A stretch of 64,000 nucleotides of DNA from Vibrio tubiashii ATCC 19109 (GCF_000772105.1 NZ_CP009354.1:2790001-2854000); one strand, 5' to 3'. Counted from the stretch's first letter, positions 1-13,022 are shown. Notes: generated by a model not told the origin, from the letters alone. Made by a program: numbers and translations.

Positions 1-478
1 AACGCATACGCTCAGCTAGCTGACGATCAAACTCAGCATCAAGGTGAAGCTGAACATTTGGCGCTAGTTCATGAATAGTCGACATGATCTTTGGAGCAAA
101 ACGCATATCACATGGGCTACAGATCGCCAGTTTAAATAAACGCGTTGATGTTTCTGGAGAGAACACTGAGCTAGGTAGCTCATTGCGGATTAGTTGTAGC
201 GCTTGACGAACAGGACCAAATAGTTGGCGAGCACGCTGAGTTGGCTGAATACCACGACCCTGACGCATAAATAGCTCATCGTTAAACATGACTTTTAGGC
301 GAGCAACTGCATTACTAACTGCTGGTTGAGACATACCTAAGTTATGCGCAGCACGAGTGATGTTCTGCTCTTGCATAACCGCATCAAACACAGTTAAAAG
401 GTTTAGATCTACTCCACGTAAAGTACTTTCCATGCGGTAGCTAGCGATAGCACTCATAGACTCTTTCTTATCAATCAT
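1..478 (-). CDS. leuO: LysR-family regulator LeuO, N-terminal part (gene runs off the window)
   Basis: About 159 codons read on the minus strand and the gene continues past base 1. The product begins [20 protein letters not shown] and then has the LysR winged-HTH, with [19 protein letters not shown] and [19 protein letters not shown] at about residues 20-60, followed by the start of the co-inducer domain. Vibrio LeuO proteins share this N-terminus. LeuO is a global regulator and H-NS antagonist, often sitting next to the leucine operon as here. A second possible start is the Met at residue 8. Seen: HTH and family signature; inferred: LeuO identity from the close match and the nearby leu operon. 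Confidence 0.9.
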   Translation of the reverse strand, partial: MIDKKESMSAIASYRMESTLRGVDLNLLTVFDAVMQEQNITRAAHNLGMSQPAVSNAVARLKVMFNDELFMRQGRGIQPTQRARQLFGPVRQALQLIRNELPSSVFSPETSTRLFKLAICSPCDMRFAPKIMSTIHELAPNVQLHLDAEFDRQLAERMR

Positions 479-821
479 TGGGGATGCCTCTTTAAATTCT
501 TCAGCGTATATGGTCGTTAAATTGAAATTTGAGTTAGGAATAGAAAACCCATTTCTCGCCTCATCTGTTGTATTTATTTGTTAGATGTTTGTCGGCGAAC
601 CATTACTATCAACGAATCATTCAGCGATTAGCAATAAGATTGACAATTAATCAGTATTTTTTACCTATAATCCTGAATAGTTATTAAATTACAAATAGTT
701 AAATAGATTATAAAAAGTTATAAAGCACACTGTTTTATAGATATATATAGAAATTTGATATTAATACCCCCTGTTAAAACTCAGTATCAGACATGAGCCA
801 AAGCTATAATTCGAATGGTGG
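479..821. other. AT-rich intergenic region upstream of leuO
   Basis: No gene is visible. The stretch from about 600 to 790 is strongly AT-rich with runs of A and T, the kind of sequence H-NS-type silencers bind upstream of leuO in enterics. It presumably holds the leuO promoter, but I cannot pin one down. Confidence 0.5.
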
Positions 822-853
822 AAACAAAAACAGCATCAATAATTGATGCTGTT
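822..853 (-). terminator. Rho-independent terminator after the glycosyltransferase gene
   Basis: A perfect 12-bp stem (AACAGCATCAAT / ATTGATGCTGTT, 829-840 and 842-853) is followed on the minus strand by a T-rich tract (the complement of 821-829). It lies 24 bases beyond the stop of the minus-strand gene ending at 877. Confidence 0.85.
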
Positions 854-876
854 ATTCGATATGAGTAAAACGTTTG

Positions 877-1923
877 CTATAGATTGGTGACGTAGCTAGG
901 GAAGTCAACTTTCTCCCATAAGCTCTCCGTCAAGGCAGATTTGTCTTCCCAATCACCCTGTTTAATCCAAGCGACAATGGCTTCTGCTACGTCTGGATAA
1001 TTGACACTCTCAGCGCTCGATTCATCTAGCCAATTTCGTACCACAGCCGCATCTAAGATCTCCATACAAGTCGCTAAGCCCAAGTCTTCCAGAGTTGCCA
1101 CGTTGCTCACTTGTTCAAACTGCCCCGTCAATGGTTTTAGTAATAGCTTCTTGCCAAGAGTGAGTGCCTCAGAAGGAAGCTCAAAACCACCATTCGCAAT
1201 CACCCCTTTGCAGCGCTGAAGGTGAAGTTGAAACGAGTATAAACTTAACGGCATAAACTCTATGTTGTCGATTGTTTTCGGCTCAATGACTTCGGGGTGA
1301 TAACAGACAAAATGTTGACTGGTAAATCTCAGTAGTAACTCAGTGATATCAGAAATACTCTCAAACGGTAAGTAGACCAGAACAAAGGCTTCCTCCACCG
1401 TATCACCGCTTGGAGTGTGAATAATGGGCGGCAAGATAGGCTGATCGAAATGATACCAATGCAAACCGATATGATGCTGCGCGGGAGCAAAGTGCTTTAT
1501 CACCTTTTTATCCAACCAACTGGCCCCTTTTAGTGGCACTGAGTATCGGAACGCATTCTGATGACTAATACTGATCGATGGAACACTCTGTTTTTTCGCC
1601 GCCCATGCAGAGACAGGTTCAAAATCGTTGAGAACCAGATCGTAGCGAGATAAATCAAGTTCACTGACATCACGCCAGAACTGCCATAAGTTGTTAGAAA
1701 TACAGGTTTTAAAGTAGTTCACTCTGCCTTTGTCTGTTGCAAAGGTTAAACCTCGTCGAGTTTGAAAATCACCAAACTGCTCCATACAAAAGTACTTGCT
1801 CTCTTCTCGGCCAGTAAACAGATAATCGACTTCCATACCGGCTTCAGCCAAGCATTTCGACATTGCTCTAGCACGCGCAATATGCCCGTTCCCAGTCCCT
1901 TGCACTCCATATAAGATTTTCAT
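877..1923 (-). CDS. Glycosyltransferase, MJ1255/VC2487 family
   Basis: 348 aa. The N-terminus MKILYGVQGTGNGHIARARA has the glycine-rich loop and HxxR typical of GT-B (UDP-glycosyltransferase/MurG-like) enzymes. A second nucleotide-sugar-binding region lies near residues 240-255 (GVIANGGFELPSEALTLGK), resembling the GGxxxxxEAL motif of the C-terminal Rossmann domain. This family is widespread in Vibrio but its acceptor is not established. The start lies only 3 bases below the stop of the PAP2 gene at 1927, so the two are one operon. A coupled glycosyltransferase and lipid phosphatase suggests envelope glycolipid metabolism, which is inference. Confidence 0.8.
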   Translation of the reverse strand: MKILYGVQGTGNGHIARARAMSKCLAEAGMEVDYLFTGREESKYFCMEQFGDFQTRRGLTFATDKGRVNYFKTCISNNLWQFWRDVSELDLSRYDLVLNDFEPVSAWAAKKQSVPSISISHQNAFRYSVPLKGASWLDKKVIKHFAPAQHHIGLHWYHFDQPILPPIIHTPSGDTVEEAFVLVYLPFESISDITELLLRFTSQHFVCYHPEVIEPKTIDNIEFMPLSLYSFQLHLQRCKGVIANGGFELPSEALTLGKKLLLKPLTGQFEQVSNVATLEDLGLATCMEILDAAVVRNWLDESSAESVNYPDVAEAIVAWIKQGDWEDKSALTESLWEKVDFPSYVTNL

Positions 1924-1926
1924 TCG

Positions 1927-2454
1927 TCAACTCCCGACCATGATTAGTGCCAATTGAGCACAACCAATACCAAGCAAAGCCCCTAACAAAACGTCCGTCA
2001 GAAAGTGCACTCCAAGCAAAATACGTGAACTGGCTATCAAGGTTGCCCAGATAAGCGTGACGACTTCCAGATCAGCAAAGTAATGACCTGTGATTGAAGC
2101 CATAAGAAAAGCAGCAGCAGTATGGCCTGAAGGCAGACTGTAACGATCTGAAGGCGTGATAAACGAAGTCACTAAGTCACACAACTCTTGTGGACGGCGA
2201 CGTTTAAACACGTTCTTAGCTAACCAATAGATTGGCAACTCCATTGCAAATGCCATCAGCCCAGCCAATAAAAACAACTTGCCTTCAATCCCTGCAAACA
2301 AGTACGCAAGTACGCCAAAGGCAATGTATAGATGCCCATCGCCAGTATGTGAAACAGCCTTACTGATACGTGAGACAGGATGATTAAATCTGTGCTGTAG
2401 ACAGAATAGAGAGAACGCCAGATCAAACTTGGCAATAGGTTCGATTGAACGCAT
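1927..2454 (-). CDS. PAP2-family membrane phosphatase
   Basis: 175 aa. All three PAP2 signature blocks are present: K80...RRRP (80-88), YSLPSGH (105-111) and SRILLGVHFLTD (143-154) with catalytic His111, His150 and Asp154. Hydrophobic segments around residues 42-75, 113-125 and 133-172 indicate an integral inner-membrane protein. Family members dephosphorylate phosphatidate, undecaprenyl pyrophosphate or similar lipids; which substrate applies cannot be told. It is the first gene of a two-gene operon with the glycosyltransferase that follows 3 bases later. Confidence 0.85.
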   Translation of the reverse strand: MRSIEPIAKFDLAFSLFCLQHRFNHPVSRISKAVSHTGDGHLYIAFGVLAYLFAGIEGKLFLLAGLMAFAMELPIYWLAKNVFKRRRPQELCDLVTSFITPSDRYSLPSGHTAAAFLMASITGHYFADLEVVTLIWATLIASSRILLGVHFLTDVLLGALLGIGCAQLALIMVGS

Positions 2455-2665
2455 TACCGACTCCTTTTATTGACGGTGTTGCGATCACACTAAGTGGATT
2501 TAGTGACACCTCGGTGAATGTTTTGCGGTAGTTCGGTTACACGGACTTAATATGGTTAGCCAAGCAAGATATTCACCTTTTCAATATAAAGAGGGCTTAA
2601 AAGCGCTGATTTTGCGTGTTTTTAGGTTGAACTGATCTGACTTGAATAAAAAAACAACTTTAGGG

Positions 2666-2694
2666 TTGACGTTGACTCTTGAGTGCGGTACTAA
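2666..2694 (+). promoter_or_regulatory. Probable sigma-70 promoter of the leu operon
   Basis: TTGACG (2666-2671) and TACTAA (2689-2694) are separated by 17 bases, and lie about 50 bases ahead of the leader peptide start. An overlapping TTGACT at 2672 is an alternative -35. Confidence 0.65.
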
Positions 2695-2747
2695 TTTGTT
2701 AACTTAAATTTGTGGATTATTTAACGCCCTTAAAGGAACCGTTAACA

Positions 2748-2810
2748 ATGATGAACCGTTTTTCTATCCTGCTGAGCCTCCTCCTTATCGTGACACAATC
2801 GCGCGGGTAG
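2748..2810 (+). CDS. leuL: leu operon leader peptide
   Basis: A 20-codon reading frame, MMNRFSILLSLLLIVTQSRG, with five leucine codons in a six-codon span (CTG CTG AGC CTC CTC CTT). It is preceded by AAGGAACC as ribosome binding site and followed by a hairpin terminator 35 bases later. This is the classic arrangement in which slow translation of Leu codons controls transcription attenuation of leuABCD. Confidence 0.9.
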   Translation: MMNRFSILLSLLLIVTQSRG

Positions 2811-2844
2811 GCTGTGGAAGAAAAATAACCACACAGAATTACAC

Positions 2845-2873
2845 AAAACCCGCACTTAGATGCGGGTTTTTTT
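2845..2873 (+). terminator. leu operon attenuator
   Basis: Stem AAACCCGCA / TGCGGGTTT (2846-2854 and 2861-2869) followed by a run of T to 2872. The competing antiterminator is visible: GCGGGT at 2802-2807, at the end of the leader frame, can pair with ACCCGC at 2848-2853, around an inner TGTGG/CCACA helix (2813-2817 with 2829-2833). Confidence 0.9.
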
Positions 2874-2953
2874 ATACCTAGCTTTTAATTGCTAAGTAAC
2901 GGAAGTAAACGATTAACAGATGTGAAAAACATCGAATCACTAAGGAAGCAAAC

Positions 2954-4501
2954 ATGAACGATCAAGTCATTATTTTCGACACCACTTTGCGTGATGGCGA
3001 ACAAGCGTTGTCAGCAAGCTTGACGGTTAAAGAAAAACTGCAAATTGCCTACGCACTTGAAAGGCTCGGCGTTGATGTGATTGAAGCAGGTTTTCCTGTT
3101 TCATCGCCTGGTGATTTTGAATCTGTCCAGACCATTGCGCGCAACATCAAAAACAGCCGAATCTGTGGTCTTTCGCGTGCCGTTGCGAAAGATATTGATG
3201 CCGCAGCTGAAGCGCTAAAAGTTGCTGAACAGTTCCGTATCCATACCTTTATCTCTACTTCCACAGTTCATGTCCAAGACAAGCTTCGCCGTAGCTACGA
3301 TGACGTAGTTGAAATGGGCGTTAAAGCGGTTAAGCATGCTCGTAAATACACCGACGACGTTGAGTTTTCGTGTGAAGATGCAGGCCGTACACCAATCGAC
3401 AATTTGTGTCGTATGGTTGAAGCTGCCATTGACGCTGGCGCAAACACCATCAATATCCCTGATACTGTTGGCTACACAGTCCCTAACGAATTTGGCGGTA
3501 TCATCCAAACTCTATTTAACCGCGTACCGAACATCGACAAAGCGATCATCTCAGTACACTGTCATGATGACTTAGGTATGTCTGTTGCTAACTCAATTGC
3601 CGCAGTACAAGCAGGTGCTCGACAAATCGAAGGAACCATTAACGGAATCGGTGAACGTGCAGGTAACTGTTCGTTAGAAGAGATCGCGATGATCATCAAG
3701 ACTCGCCAAGAGCTATTGGGTGTTCATACCGGCCTTAAACATGATGAGATCCATCGTACCAGTAAGTTGGTCAGTCAACTTTGTAATATGCCGATTCAGG
3801 ACAACAAGGCTATCGTAGGTGCTAACGCATTCAGCCACTCTTCAGGTATTCACCAAGACGGCATGTTAAAGAACAAGAACACCTACGAAATCATGACGCC
3901 AGAGTCTATTGGCCTTAAGAACCAAGCACTAAACCTAACCAGTCGTAGTGGTCGCGCAGCTGTGAAAAGTCACATGGATACCATGGGCTACAAAGAAGAT
4001 GAGTACAACCTAGATGCATTGTATGAAGACTTCTTGAAGCTAGCTGACCGTAAAGGTCAAGTTTTCGATTACGACTTAGAAGCCTTGATGCATTTCTCAA
4101 ATCTTCGCGAAGAAGATGATTTCTACAAACTTAACTACCTAAGCGTTCAGTCAGGTAGTGTCATGGCGACAACCAGTATCAAACTTCAGTGTGGTGATGA
4201 AGAACAATCGGAAGCCGCTGTGGGTAATGGTCCGGTCGATGCGCTTTACCAGTGTATCTATCGAGTAACCGGATATGATATTGTGCTAGATAAGTTTGAT
4301 TTAACGGCTAAAGGGGAAGGTGAAGACGGTCTAGGTCAAGCCGATATCATCGCCAACTATAAAGGCCGCAAGTACCATGGTACGGGTGTTTCAACCGATA
4401 TTGTTGAAGCATCAGGTCAAGCGCTACTGCACGTAATCAATAGCATTCATCGTGCAGATAAGATTGCTGAAATCAAACAGAAAAAAATCGAAACCGTATA
4501 G
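2954..4501 (+). CDS. leuA: 2-isopropylmalate synthase
   Basis: 515 aa, close to the usual 520. It condenses acetyl-CoA with 2-ketoisovalerate, the first committed step of leucine synthesis, in the cytoplasm. The catalytic barrel carries [15 protein letters not shown] at residues 9-23 (metal-binding Asp, substrate-binding Arg and Glu) and the metal ligand motif [13 protein letters not shown] near 200. The C-terminal third is the regulatory domain that normally binds leucine. The start ATG follows TAAGGAAGC. First gene of leuABCD, controlled by the attenuator just upstream. Confidence 0.97.
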   Translation: MNDQVIIFDTTLRDGEQALSASLTVKEKLQIAYALERLGVDVIEAGFPVSSPGDFESVQTIARNIKNSRICGLSRAVAKDIDAAAEALKVAEQFRIHTFISTSTVHVQDKLRRSYDDVVEMGVKAVKHARKYTDDVEFSCEDAGRTPIDNLCRMVEAAIDAGANTINIPDTVGYTVPNEFGGIIQTLFNRVPNIDKAIISVHCHDDLGMSVANSIAAVQAGARQIEGTINGIGERAGNCSLEEIAMIIKTRQELLGVHTGLKHDEIHRTSKLVSQLCNMPIQDNKAIVGANAFSHSSGIHQDGMLKNKNTYEIMTPESIGLKNQALNLTSRSGRAAVKSHMDTMGYKEDEYNLDALYEDFLKLADRKGQVFDYDLEALMHFSNLREEDDFYKLNYLSVQSGSVMATTSIKLQCGDEEQSEAAVGNGPVDALYQCIYRVTGYDIVLDKFDLTAKGEGEDGLGQADIIANYKGRKYHGTGVSTDIVEASGQALLHVINSIHRADKIAEIKQKKIETV

Positions 4502-4552
4502 ATTTAAAAGACTCCAGGGACGCGAGTCGTCCCTTGAGCTTAAAAGAAATAA

Positions 4553-5662
<1,110 letters not shown>

Positions 5663-5733
5663 TTTAAGCAGACAGATAATAATTATTCGCTCCTGATAAG
5701 CCGTTGTCAGGAGCTATACACAGGATTGTGATA

Positions 5734-7134
5734 ATGGGCAAAACATTATACGAGAAAGTCTACGACGCACACGTTGCCGTAGCCGCTGAGGGTGAAAACC
5801 CAATTTTATACATCGACCGCCACTTGGTTCATGAAGTCACCTCTCCACAGGCGTTCGATGGCTTGCGTGAAAAAGGTCGTCAGGTTCGTCAGGTAAGCAA
5901 GACGTTTGCAACCATGGACCACAACGTTTCAACGCAAACTAAAGACATCAATGCATCCGGTGAGATGGCACGTATCCAGATGGAAACGCTATCGAAAAAC
6001 TGTGAAGAGTTTGGTGTCACCCTTTACGACATCAACCACAAATACCAAGGTATTGTGCATGTTATGGGCCCTGAGCTAGGTATCACTCTACCAGGCATGA
6101 CGATTGTTTGTGGTGACTCACACACAGCGACTCACGGGGCATTTGGTTCACTCGCATTTGGTATCGGTACTTCTGAAGTTGAGCACGTTCTAGCAACTCA
6201 AACGCTAAAACAAGCACGTGCAAAAACCATGAAGATCGAAGTAAAAGGCAAGGTAGCAGCGGGCATCACTGCAAAAGATATCGTTCTAGCCATCATCGGT
6301 GAAACGACCGCAGCGGGCGGTACTGGCTACGTAGTCGAGTTCTGTGGTGAAGCGATTACTGATCTTACGATGGAAGGTCGTATGACAGTGTGTAACATGG
6401 CTATCGAGTTAGGTGCTAAAGCAGGTCTAATCGCGCCAGATGAAACCACATTCGAATACATCAAAGGCCGCAAGTTCGCACCTCAGGGTCAAGACCTAGA
6501 TGCGGCAATTGAATACTGGTCGTCGCTAAAAACTGACGGTGACGCTGAGTTTGACGCAGTCGTCACGCTAAACGCAGCGGATATCAAACCTCAAGTCACT
6601 TGGGGGACAAACCCAGGTCAAGTCATCGCGGTAGATGAGCCAATTCCAGCACCAGAAAGCTTCGCAGATCCTGTAGAAAAAGCATCGGCAGAAAAAGCGC
6701 TGGCTTACATGGGTCTAGAAGCAGGCAAAGCGCTATCTGACTATAAGGTAGATAAAGTATTCGTTGGCTCTTGTACTAACTCTCGTATCGAAGACATGCG
6801 CGCTGCAGCTGAAGTGGCTAAAGGTCGCAAGGTCGCCGATAACGTTCAAGCACTTATCGTTCCAGGCTCTGAGCAAGTAAAAGCTCAAGCAGAAGCAGAA
6901 GGCTTAGATGTGATCTTTAAAGACGCTGGATTCGAATGGCGTCTGCCGGGCTGCTCTATGTGTCTAGCAATGAACAATGACCGCTTAGGTCCGCACGAGC
7001 GTTGTGCGTCTACTTCAAACCGCAACTTTGAAGGTCGCCAAGGCCGTGATGGTCGTACCCACCTAGTGAGCCCTGCGATGGCAGCGGCAGCAGCAATTGC
7101 TGGTCACTTTGTTGATATTCGTGAACTAGACTAA
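5734..7134 (+). CDS. leuC: 3-isopropylmalate dehydratase large subunit
   Basis: 466 aa when started at the ATG at 5734 ([14 protein letters not shown]), exactly the common length; an open frame extends upstream to a TTG at 5704 but that start lacks family similarity, and AGGA at 5722-5725 favours 5734. With LeuD it isomerises 2- to 3-isopropylmalate through a [4Fe-4S] cluster. The cluster cysteines are visible in VGSCTNSR and in [19 protein letters not shown], an active-site segment of the aconitase family, is present. It lies between leuB and leuD. Confidence 0.97.
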   Translation: MGKTLYEKVYDAHVAVAAEGENPILYIDRHLVHEVTSPQAFDGLREKGRQVRQVSKTFATMDHNVSTQTKDINASGEMARIQMETLSKNCEEFGVTLYDINHKYQGIVHVMGPELGITLPGMTIVCGDSHTATHGAFGSLAFGIGTSEVEHVLATQTLKQARAKTMKIEVKGKVAAGITAKDIVLAIIGETTAAGGTGYVVEFCGEAITDLTMEGRMTVCNMAIELGAKAGLIAPDETTFEYIKGRKFAPQGQDLDAAIEYWSSLKTDGDAEFDAVVTLNAADIKPQVTWGTNPGQVIAVDEPIPAPESFADPVEKASAEKALAYMGLEAGKALSDYKVDKVFVGSCTNSRIEDMRAAAEVAKGRKVADNVQALIVPGSEQVKAQAEAEGLDVIFKDAGFEWRLPGCSMCLAMNNDRLGPHERCASTSNRNFEGRQGRDGRTHLVSPAMAAAAAIAGHFVDIRELD

Positions 7135-7145
7135 GGAGCAAATAC

Positions 7146-7748
7146 ATGTCAGGTTTTAAACAACACACAGGCTTAGTTGTTCCTCTAGATGCAGCGAACG
7201 TAGATACCGATGCAATCATTCCTAAGCAGTTCCTACAAAAGGTGTCTCGTCTAGGCTTTGGTAAACACTTATTCCATGATTGGCGTTTCCTTGATGACGC
7301 AGGTGAGCAGCCAAACCCAGAGTTTGTAATGAACGCTCCTCGCTATCAAGGGGCTTCTATTCTGCTAGCTCGTGAAAACTTTGGTTGTGGTTCATCACGT
7401 GAACACGCGCCATGGGCACTAGCAGATTACGGCATCAAAGCGATGATCGCGCCAAGCTTTGCTGATATTTTTTACGGTAACTCGATCAACAACCAGATGG
7501 TTCCTGTTCGTCTAACCGAGCAAGAAGTCGATGAAATTTTCCAGTTCGTCGAAGCAAACGAAGGCGCAGAAGTTGAGGTCGACCTAGAAGCGAACCTAGT
7601 TCGTGCAAACGGTAAAGAGTACTCATTTGAAATTGATGAGTTCCGTCGCCACTGTCTACTAAACGGTTTAGACAACATTGGCCTGACTCTTCAGCACGAA
7701 GACAAAATTGCCGCTTATGAAGCAAATATTCCAAGCTTCCTGAAATAA
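7146..7748 (+). CDS. leuD: 3-isopropylmalate dehydratase small subunit
   Basis: 200 aa, the standard length for the swivelling-domain partner of LeuC. It contains [13 protein letters not shown] (about 18-30) and the substrate-binding loop [16 protein letters not shown] (about 77-92). It starts 11 bases after leuC stops, with TAAGGAGC as ribosome binding site, so the two subunits are made from adjacent coupled frames. It is the last gene of the leu operon and is followed by a terminator. Confidence 0.97.
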   Translation: MSGFKQHTGLVVPLDAANVDTDAIIPKQFLQKVSRLGFGKHLFHDWRFLDDAGEQPNPEFVMNAPRYQGASILLARENFGCGSSREHAPWALADYGIKAMIAPSFADIFYGNSINNQMVPVRLTEQEVDEIFQFVEANEGAEVEVDLEANLVRANGKEYSFEIDEFRRHCLLNGLDNIGLTLQHEDKIAAYEANIPSFLK

Positions 7749-7772
7749 GCAAAGTTAAGACTCTGATAAGCA

Positions 7773-7799
7773 AAAGGTTGGCCTCGGCTAACCTTTTTT
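7773..7799 (+). terminator. Terminator of the leu operon
   Basis: AAGGTTGGC and GCTAACCTT form a 9-bp stem with one G-U pair around a 3-4 base loop, directly followed by six T. Confidence 0.9.
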
Positions 7800-7842
7800 G
7801 TTGGGCCCTGAAACAAACTTGCTTTTCACTAGGTCTAGTAGT

Positions 7843-8007
7843 TATACCAATCGCATTAATTAGATGCTCAGAAAATTGCATAGGGAAAACCGCTTAGAAC
7901 AAGGCAAAGATTGCAGCTAGCTAGTTGTTCTACCTACAAAATCTTTAACGCAGTTATCAGCGGTTTTAACAAGCAAGAATGATCAGATAATTGGTGTGAT
8001 TGGTATC
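7843..8007. repeat. MITE-like intergenic repeat with terminal inverted repeats
   Basis: About 165 bp bounded by TATACCAATC (7843-7852) and its near-inverse GATTGGTATC (7998-8007). The outer 25 bases on each side also pair imperfectly (AATTAGATGCTCA against TGATCAGATAATT). There is no long frame. From memory, elements with ATACCAATC...GATTGGTAT ends and an internal GGAAAACCGCTTAGAA-type segment recur in many intergenic regions of Vibrio and relatives. The right end stops about 15 bases before the ribosome binding site of the next gene. Confidence 0.65.
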
Positions 8008-8035
8008 AAAACACTTTTACAAAGGACTTAACCTG

Positions 8036-8818
8036 ATGATGCGTATTATTACTTTGCTACTGACTCTTATCTCTTTTCATTCACTTGCCGCGCCAAAATC
8101 AGAGCTTTGGTCTTTTTGGCAACAATCCAATCAAAGTAATACCACCGCGATTTCTCATCAGGACTGGCAATCTTTTCTAGATAGCTACTTAGTCAAAGAT
8201 GGAGACAATACCTTAGTCAAATACGGTCATGTCTCACCTCAAGATAAACAAAAGTTAAATCAGTATATCGCGACACTAGCTGCTATTGATCCTAGAGAGT
8301 ACTCCTCAAATGAGCAGTACGCCTACTGGGTCAACCTTTATAATGCGATTACGGTCAATTTAATCCTTGATGACTACCCAGTGAAGTCAATCACTAAGCT
8401 AGGTGGATTATTTAGTTTTGGTCCATGGGGGGATGAAGTGGTTACAATCGCCGGTAAGAAGCTCACTCTCAATGATATTGAACACCGCATTCTTCGCCCA
8501 ATTTGGAATGACCCTCGTACTCACTATGCGGTGAACTGTGCCAGCCTAGGTTGTCCAAATCTACAAACCCAAGCTTTTACTGCTGATAATACCAAGCAAC
8601 TCTTAGAGCAAGCAGCTAAAGAGTTTATTAATAGTGATAAAGGCGTCCTTCAACTCAAGGGGAAAACTCAGCTTTCTTCCATTTACGATTGGTTTGCAGA
8701 AGACTTTGGTAACAAACAAGAGTTGATCCAACATCTAACTCAATACCGCCCAGAGTTAGCAAATCTAAACGGTAAGTTTAGTTATGAGTACGATTGGGAT
8801 TTGAATGATAAGGAATAG
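8036..8818 (+). CDS. DUF547 domain protein, exported
   Basis: 260 aa from the ATG at 8036, chosen because AAAGGA lies about 10 bases upstream and because it gives a clean signal peptide (MMRIITLLLTLISFHSLAA, then KSELW). The mature part matches DUF547: YWVNLYNAITVNLILDDYPV (about 96-115), GKKLTLNDIEHRILRPIWNDPR and HYAVNCASLGCPNL. The conserved Asn/Cys pattern suggests a catalytic fold but no function is established for the family. An upstream TTG at 8000 is open but lies inside the MITE-like repeat. Confidence 0.85.
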   Translation: MMRIITLLLTLISFHSLAAPKSELWSFWQQSNQSNTTAISHQDWQSFLDSYLVKDGDNTLVKYGHVSPQDKQKLNQYIATLAAIDPREYSSNEQYAYWVNLYNAITVNLILDDYPVKSITKLGGLFSFGPWGDEVVTIAGKKLTLNDIEHRILRPIWNDPRTHYAVNCASLGCPNLQTQAFTADNTKQLLEQAAKEFINSDKGVLQLKGKTQLSSIYDWFAEDFGNKQELIQHLTQYRPELANLNGKFSYEYDWDLNDKE

Positions 8819-8844
8819 CGGAAGAGGATAAGGGATGCGGGAAC

Positions 8845-9150
8845 GGGCTTCGCCCTACGGAAATCTGGAAAACTGGAAAACTGGAAAACTGGAAAACTGG
8901 AAAACTGGAAAACTGGAAAACTGGAAAACTGGAAAACTGGAAAACTGGAAAACTGGAAAACTGGAAAACTGGAAAACTGGAAAACTGGAAAACTGGAAAA
9001 CTGGAAAACTGGAAAACTGGAAAACTGGAAAACTGGAAAACTGGAAAACTGGATGATTGTGTCTTCTAGGGGACAAGTTCTGTCAACACCTTCCAAACCA
9101 TCGGCTCTATCAACTTAGTCTCAACAGCCACCTCTCGTAGGGCGAAGCCT
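8845..9150. repeat. REP-like palindromes flanking the octamer array
   Basis: GGGCTTCGCCCTACG at 8845-8859 and its inverse CGTAGGGCGAAGCCT at 9136-9150 (14 of 15 match) flank the tandem array. Each is itself a mini-hairpin with a TTC/GAA loop (GGGC-TTC-GCCC). A further hairpin of the same style, GGAC-GAA-GTCC, lies at about 9168-9178. Confidence 0.7.
8865..9053. repeat. Octamer tandem repeat (CTGGAAAA), 23.6 copies
   Basis: A perfect 8-bp period from 8865 to 9053: 23 full units plus CTGGA. No base deviates. The unit has no stop codon on either strand, so long artefactual frames cross it in both directions (24-base, 8-residue period); they start outside any gene and have no ribosome binding site, so I treat the array as non-coding. 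Confidence 0.95.
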
Positions 9151-9201
9151 ACACCCGTTTTCCCGAAGGACGAAGTCCGTTCCATCTCTCCCTTAAACGC
9201 A

Positions 9202-9231
9202 AGAAGCCCGTTGCAATAGCAACGGGCTTCT
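9202..9231 (-). terminator. Second hairpin downstream of the rRNA operon
   Basis: AGAAGCCCGTTGC / GCAACGGGCTTCT is a 13-bp stem with a 4-base loop, lying beyond the first terminator at 9241-9266. It is nearly symmetrical, so it may stop transcription from either side. Confidence 0.75.
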
Positions 9232-9240
9232 AAAACGACG

Positions 9241-9266
9241 AAAGCCTAGTCGTAAGACTAGGCTTT
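9241..9266 (-). terminator. rRNA operon terminator
   Basis: AAAGCCTAGTC / GACTAGGCTTT forms an 11-bp stem with a GTAA loop, about 10 bases past the end of tRNA-Asp. On the minus strand it is followed by CGTCGTTTT. Confidence 0.85.
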
Positions 9267-9275
9267 CTTAATAAG

Positions 9276-9352
9276 TGGCGGAGCGGACGGGACTCGAACC
9301 CGCGACCCCCGGCGTGACAGGCCGGTATTCTAACCAACTGAACTACCGCTCC
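9276..9352 (-). tRNA. tRNA-Asp (GUC)
   Basis: 77 nt with encoded CCA. Acceptor GGAGCGG/CCGCTCC; anticodon loop CTGTCAC gives GUC. Last gene of the rRNA operon. Confidence 0.97.
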
Positions 9353-9381
9353 GCACTGGTTAGACTTAAAGTCTAAATTAG

Positions 9382-9500
9382 AACCTGGCGATGTCCTACT
9401 CTCACATGGGGAAGCCCCACACTACCATCGGCGCTAATTCGTTTCACTTCTGAGTTCGGCATGGAATCAGGTGGGTCCAAATCGCTATGGTCGCCAAGTA
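9382..9500 (-). rRNA. rrf: 5S rRNA, distal copy
   Basis: About 119 nt. It has the usual gammaproteobacterial 5S core (CCATGCCGAACTCAGAAGTG read on the minus strand). Compared with the proximal copy, helix I carries an A-U pair in place of G-C (TACTTGGCG with CGCCAGGTT) and the CCTGATTCC stretch lacks one T. Confidence 0.95.
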
Positions 9501-9555
9501 AAATTCTTTACCTTTTGCTTTAGGCTCTTAAACAAAGCATAAAACAAACAGTAAA

Positions 9556-9631
<76 letters not shown>

Positions 9632-9652
9632 ATCAAGATGTCCCTTTAGGAC

Positions 9653-9680
9653 TAAAAAAGCCCGTTTTTGCAAACGGGCT
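9653..9680 (-). terminator. Intrinsic terminator between the two 5S genes
   Basis: AGCCCGTTT (9659-9667) and AAACGGGCT (9672-9680) form a 9-bp stem; on the minus strand it is followed by a run of T (the complement of the A run at 9653-9658). It lies after the proximal 5S and before tRNA-Thr, inside the operon. Confidence 0.85.
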
Positions 9681-9694
9681 CTTTTATAAATTTA

Positions 9695-9815
9695 AAGCCT
9701 GGCGATGTCCTACTCTCACATGGGGAAGCCCCACACTACCATCGGCGCTAATTCGTTTCACTTCTGAGTTCGGCATGGAAATCAGGTGGGTCCAAATCGC
9801 TATGGTCGCCAAGCA
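9695..9815 (-). rRNA. rrf: 5S rRNA, proximal copy
   Basis: About 121 nt, directly downstream of 23S. It begins TGCTTGGCGACC and ends CGCCAGGCTT. It is otherwise identical to the distal copy in its core but has one extra base (GGAAATC on the plus strand against GGAATC). Confidence 0.95.
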
Positions 9816-9904
9816 AATTCTTTAATTCGGAAAGCTGTTTTAAGTTCTGTAGTTACACATTCAAAGTTCTTGCTTTGAGTCCATCAAAACCCTTTGGGTG
9901 TTGT

Positions 9905-12793
<2,889 letters not shown>

Positions 12794-13022
12794 CATACAA
12801 CCCCAAAGGGTCTCTGTTTAAACAACCAAAGTTGTCTGCATTTTTATACATGTGCAGACACGATTTTGCCGGACTCAAATATTAAACATCGCAAGGATGT
12901 TTCCAAGAACACTTGAATGTGTGTTGGTACCTAATTCATAGAATTAGGATTTGAGAACTTTTAATTTGAATAACAACGCATCTCAAAGAGATGGGGATTG
13001 TTGTTATTCGTCAGCTTTCCAA

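Noticed and set aside
8865..9053. CRISPR array
   Set aside because: The repeats are contiguous 8-mers with no spacers, and there are no cas genes in the window. The same applies to 61095-61182; the tRNA-Arg array has 64-base spacers that are themselves repeats.
8835..9096. Long frames on both strands across the CTGGAAAA array (repeating ENWKTGKL or FQFSSFPV)
   Set aside because: They exist only because the octamer has no stop codon on either strand. No ribosome binding site, start support or flanking coding sequence.
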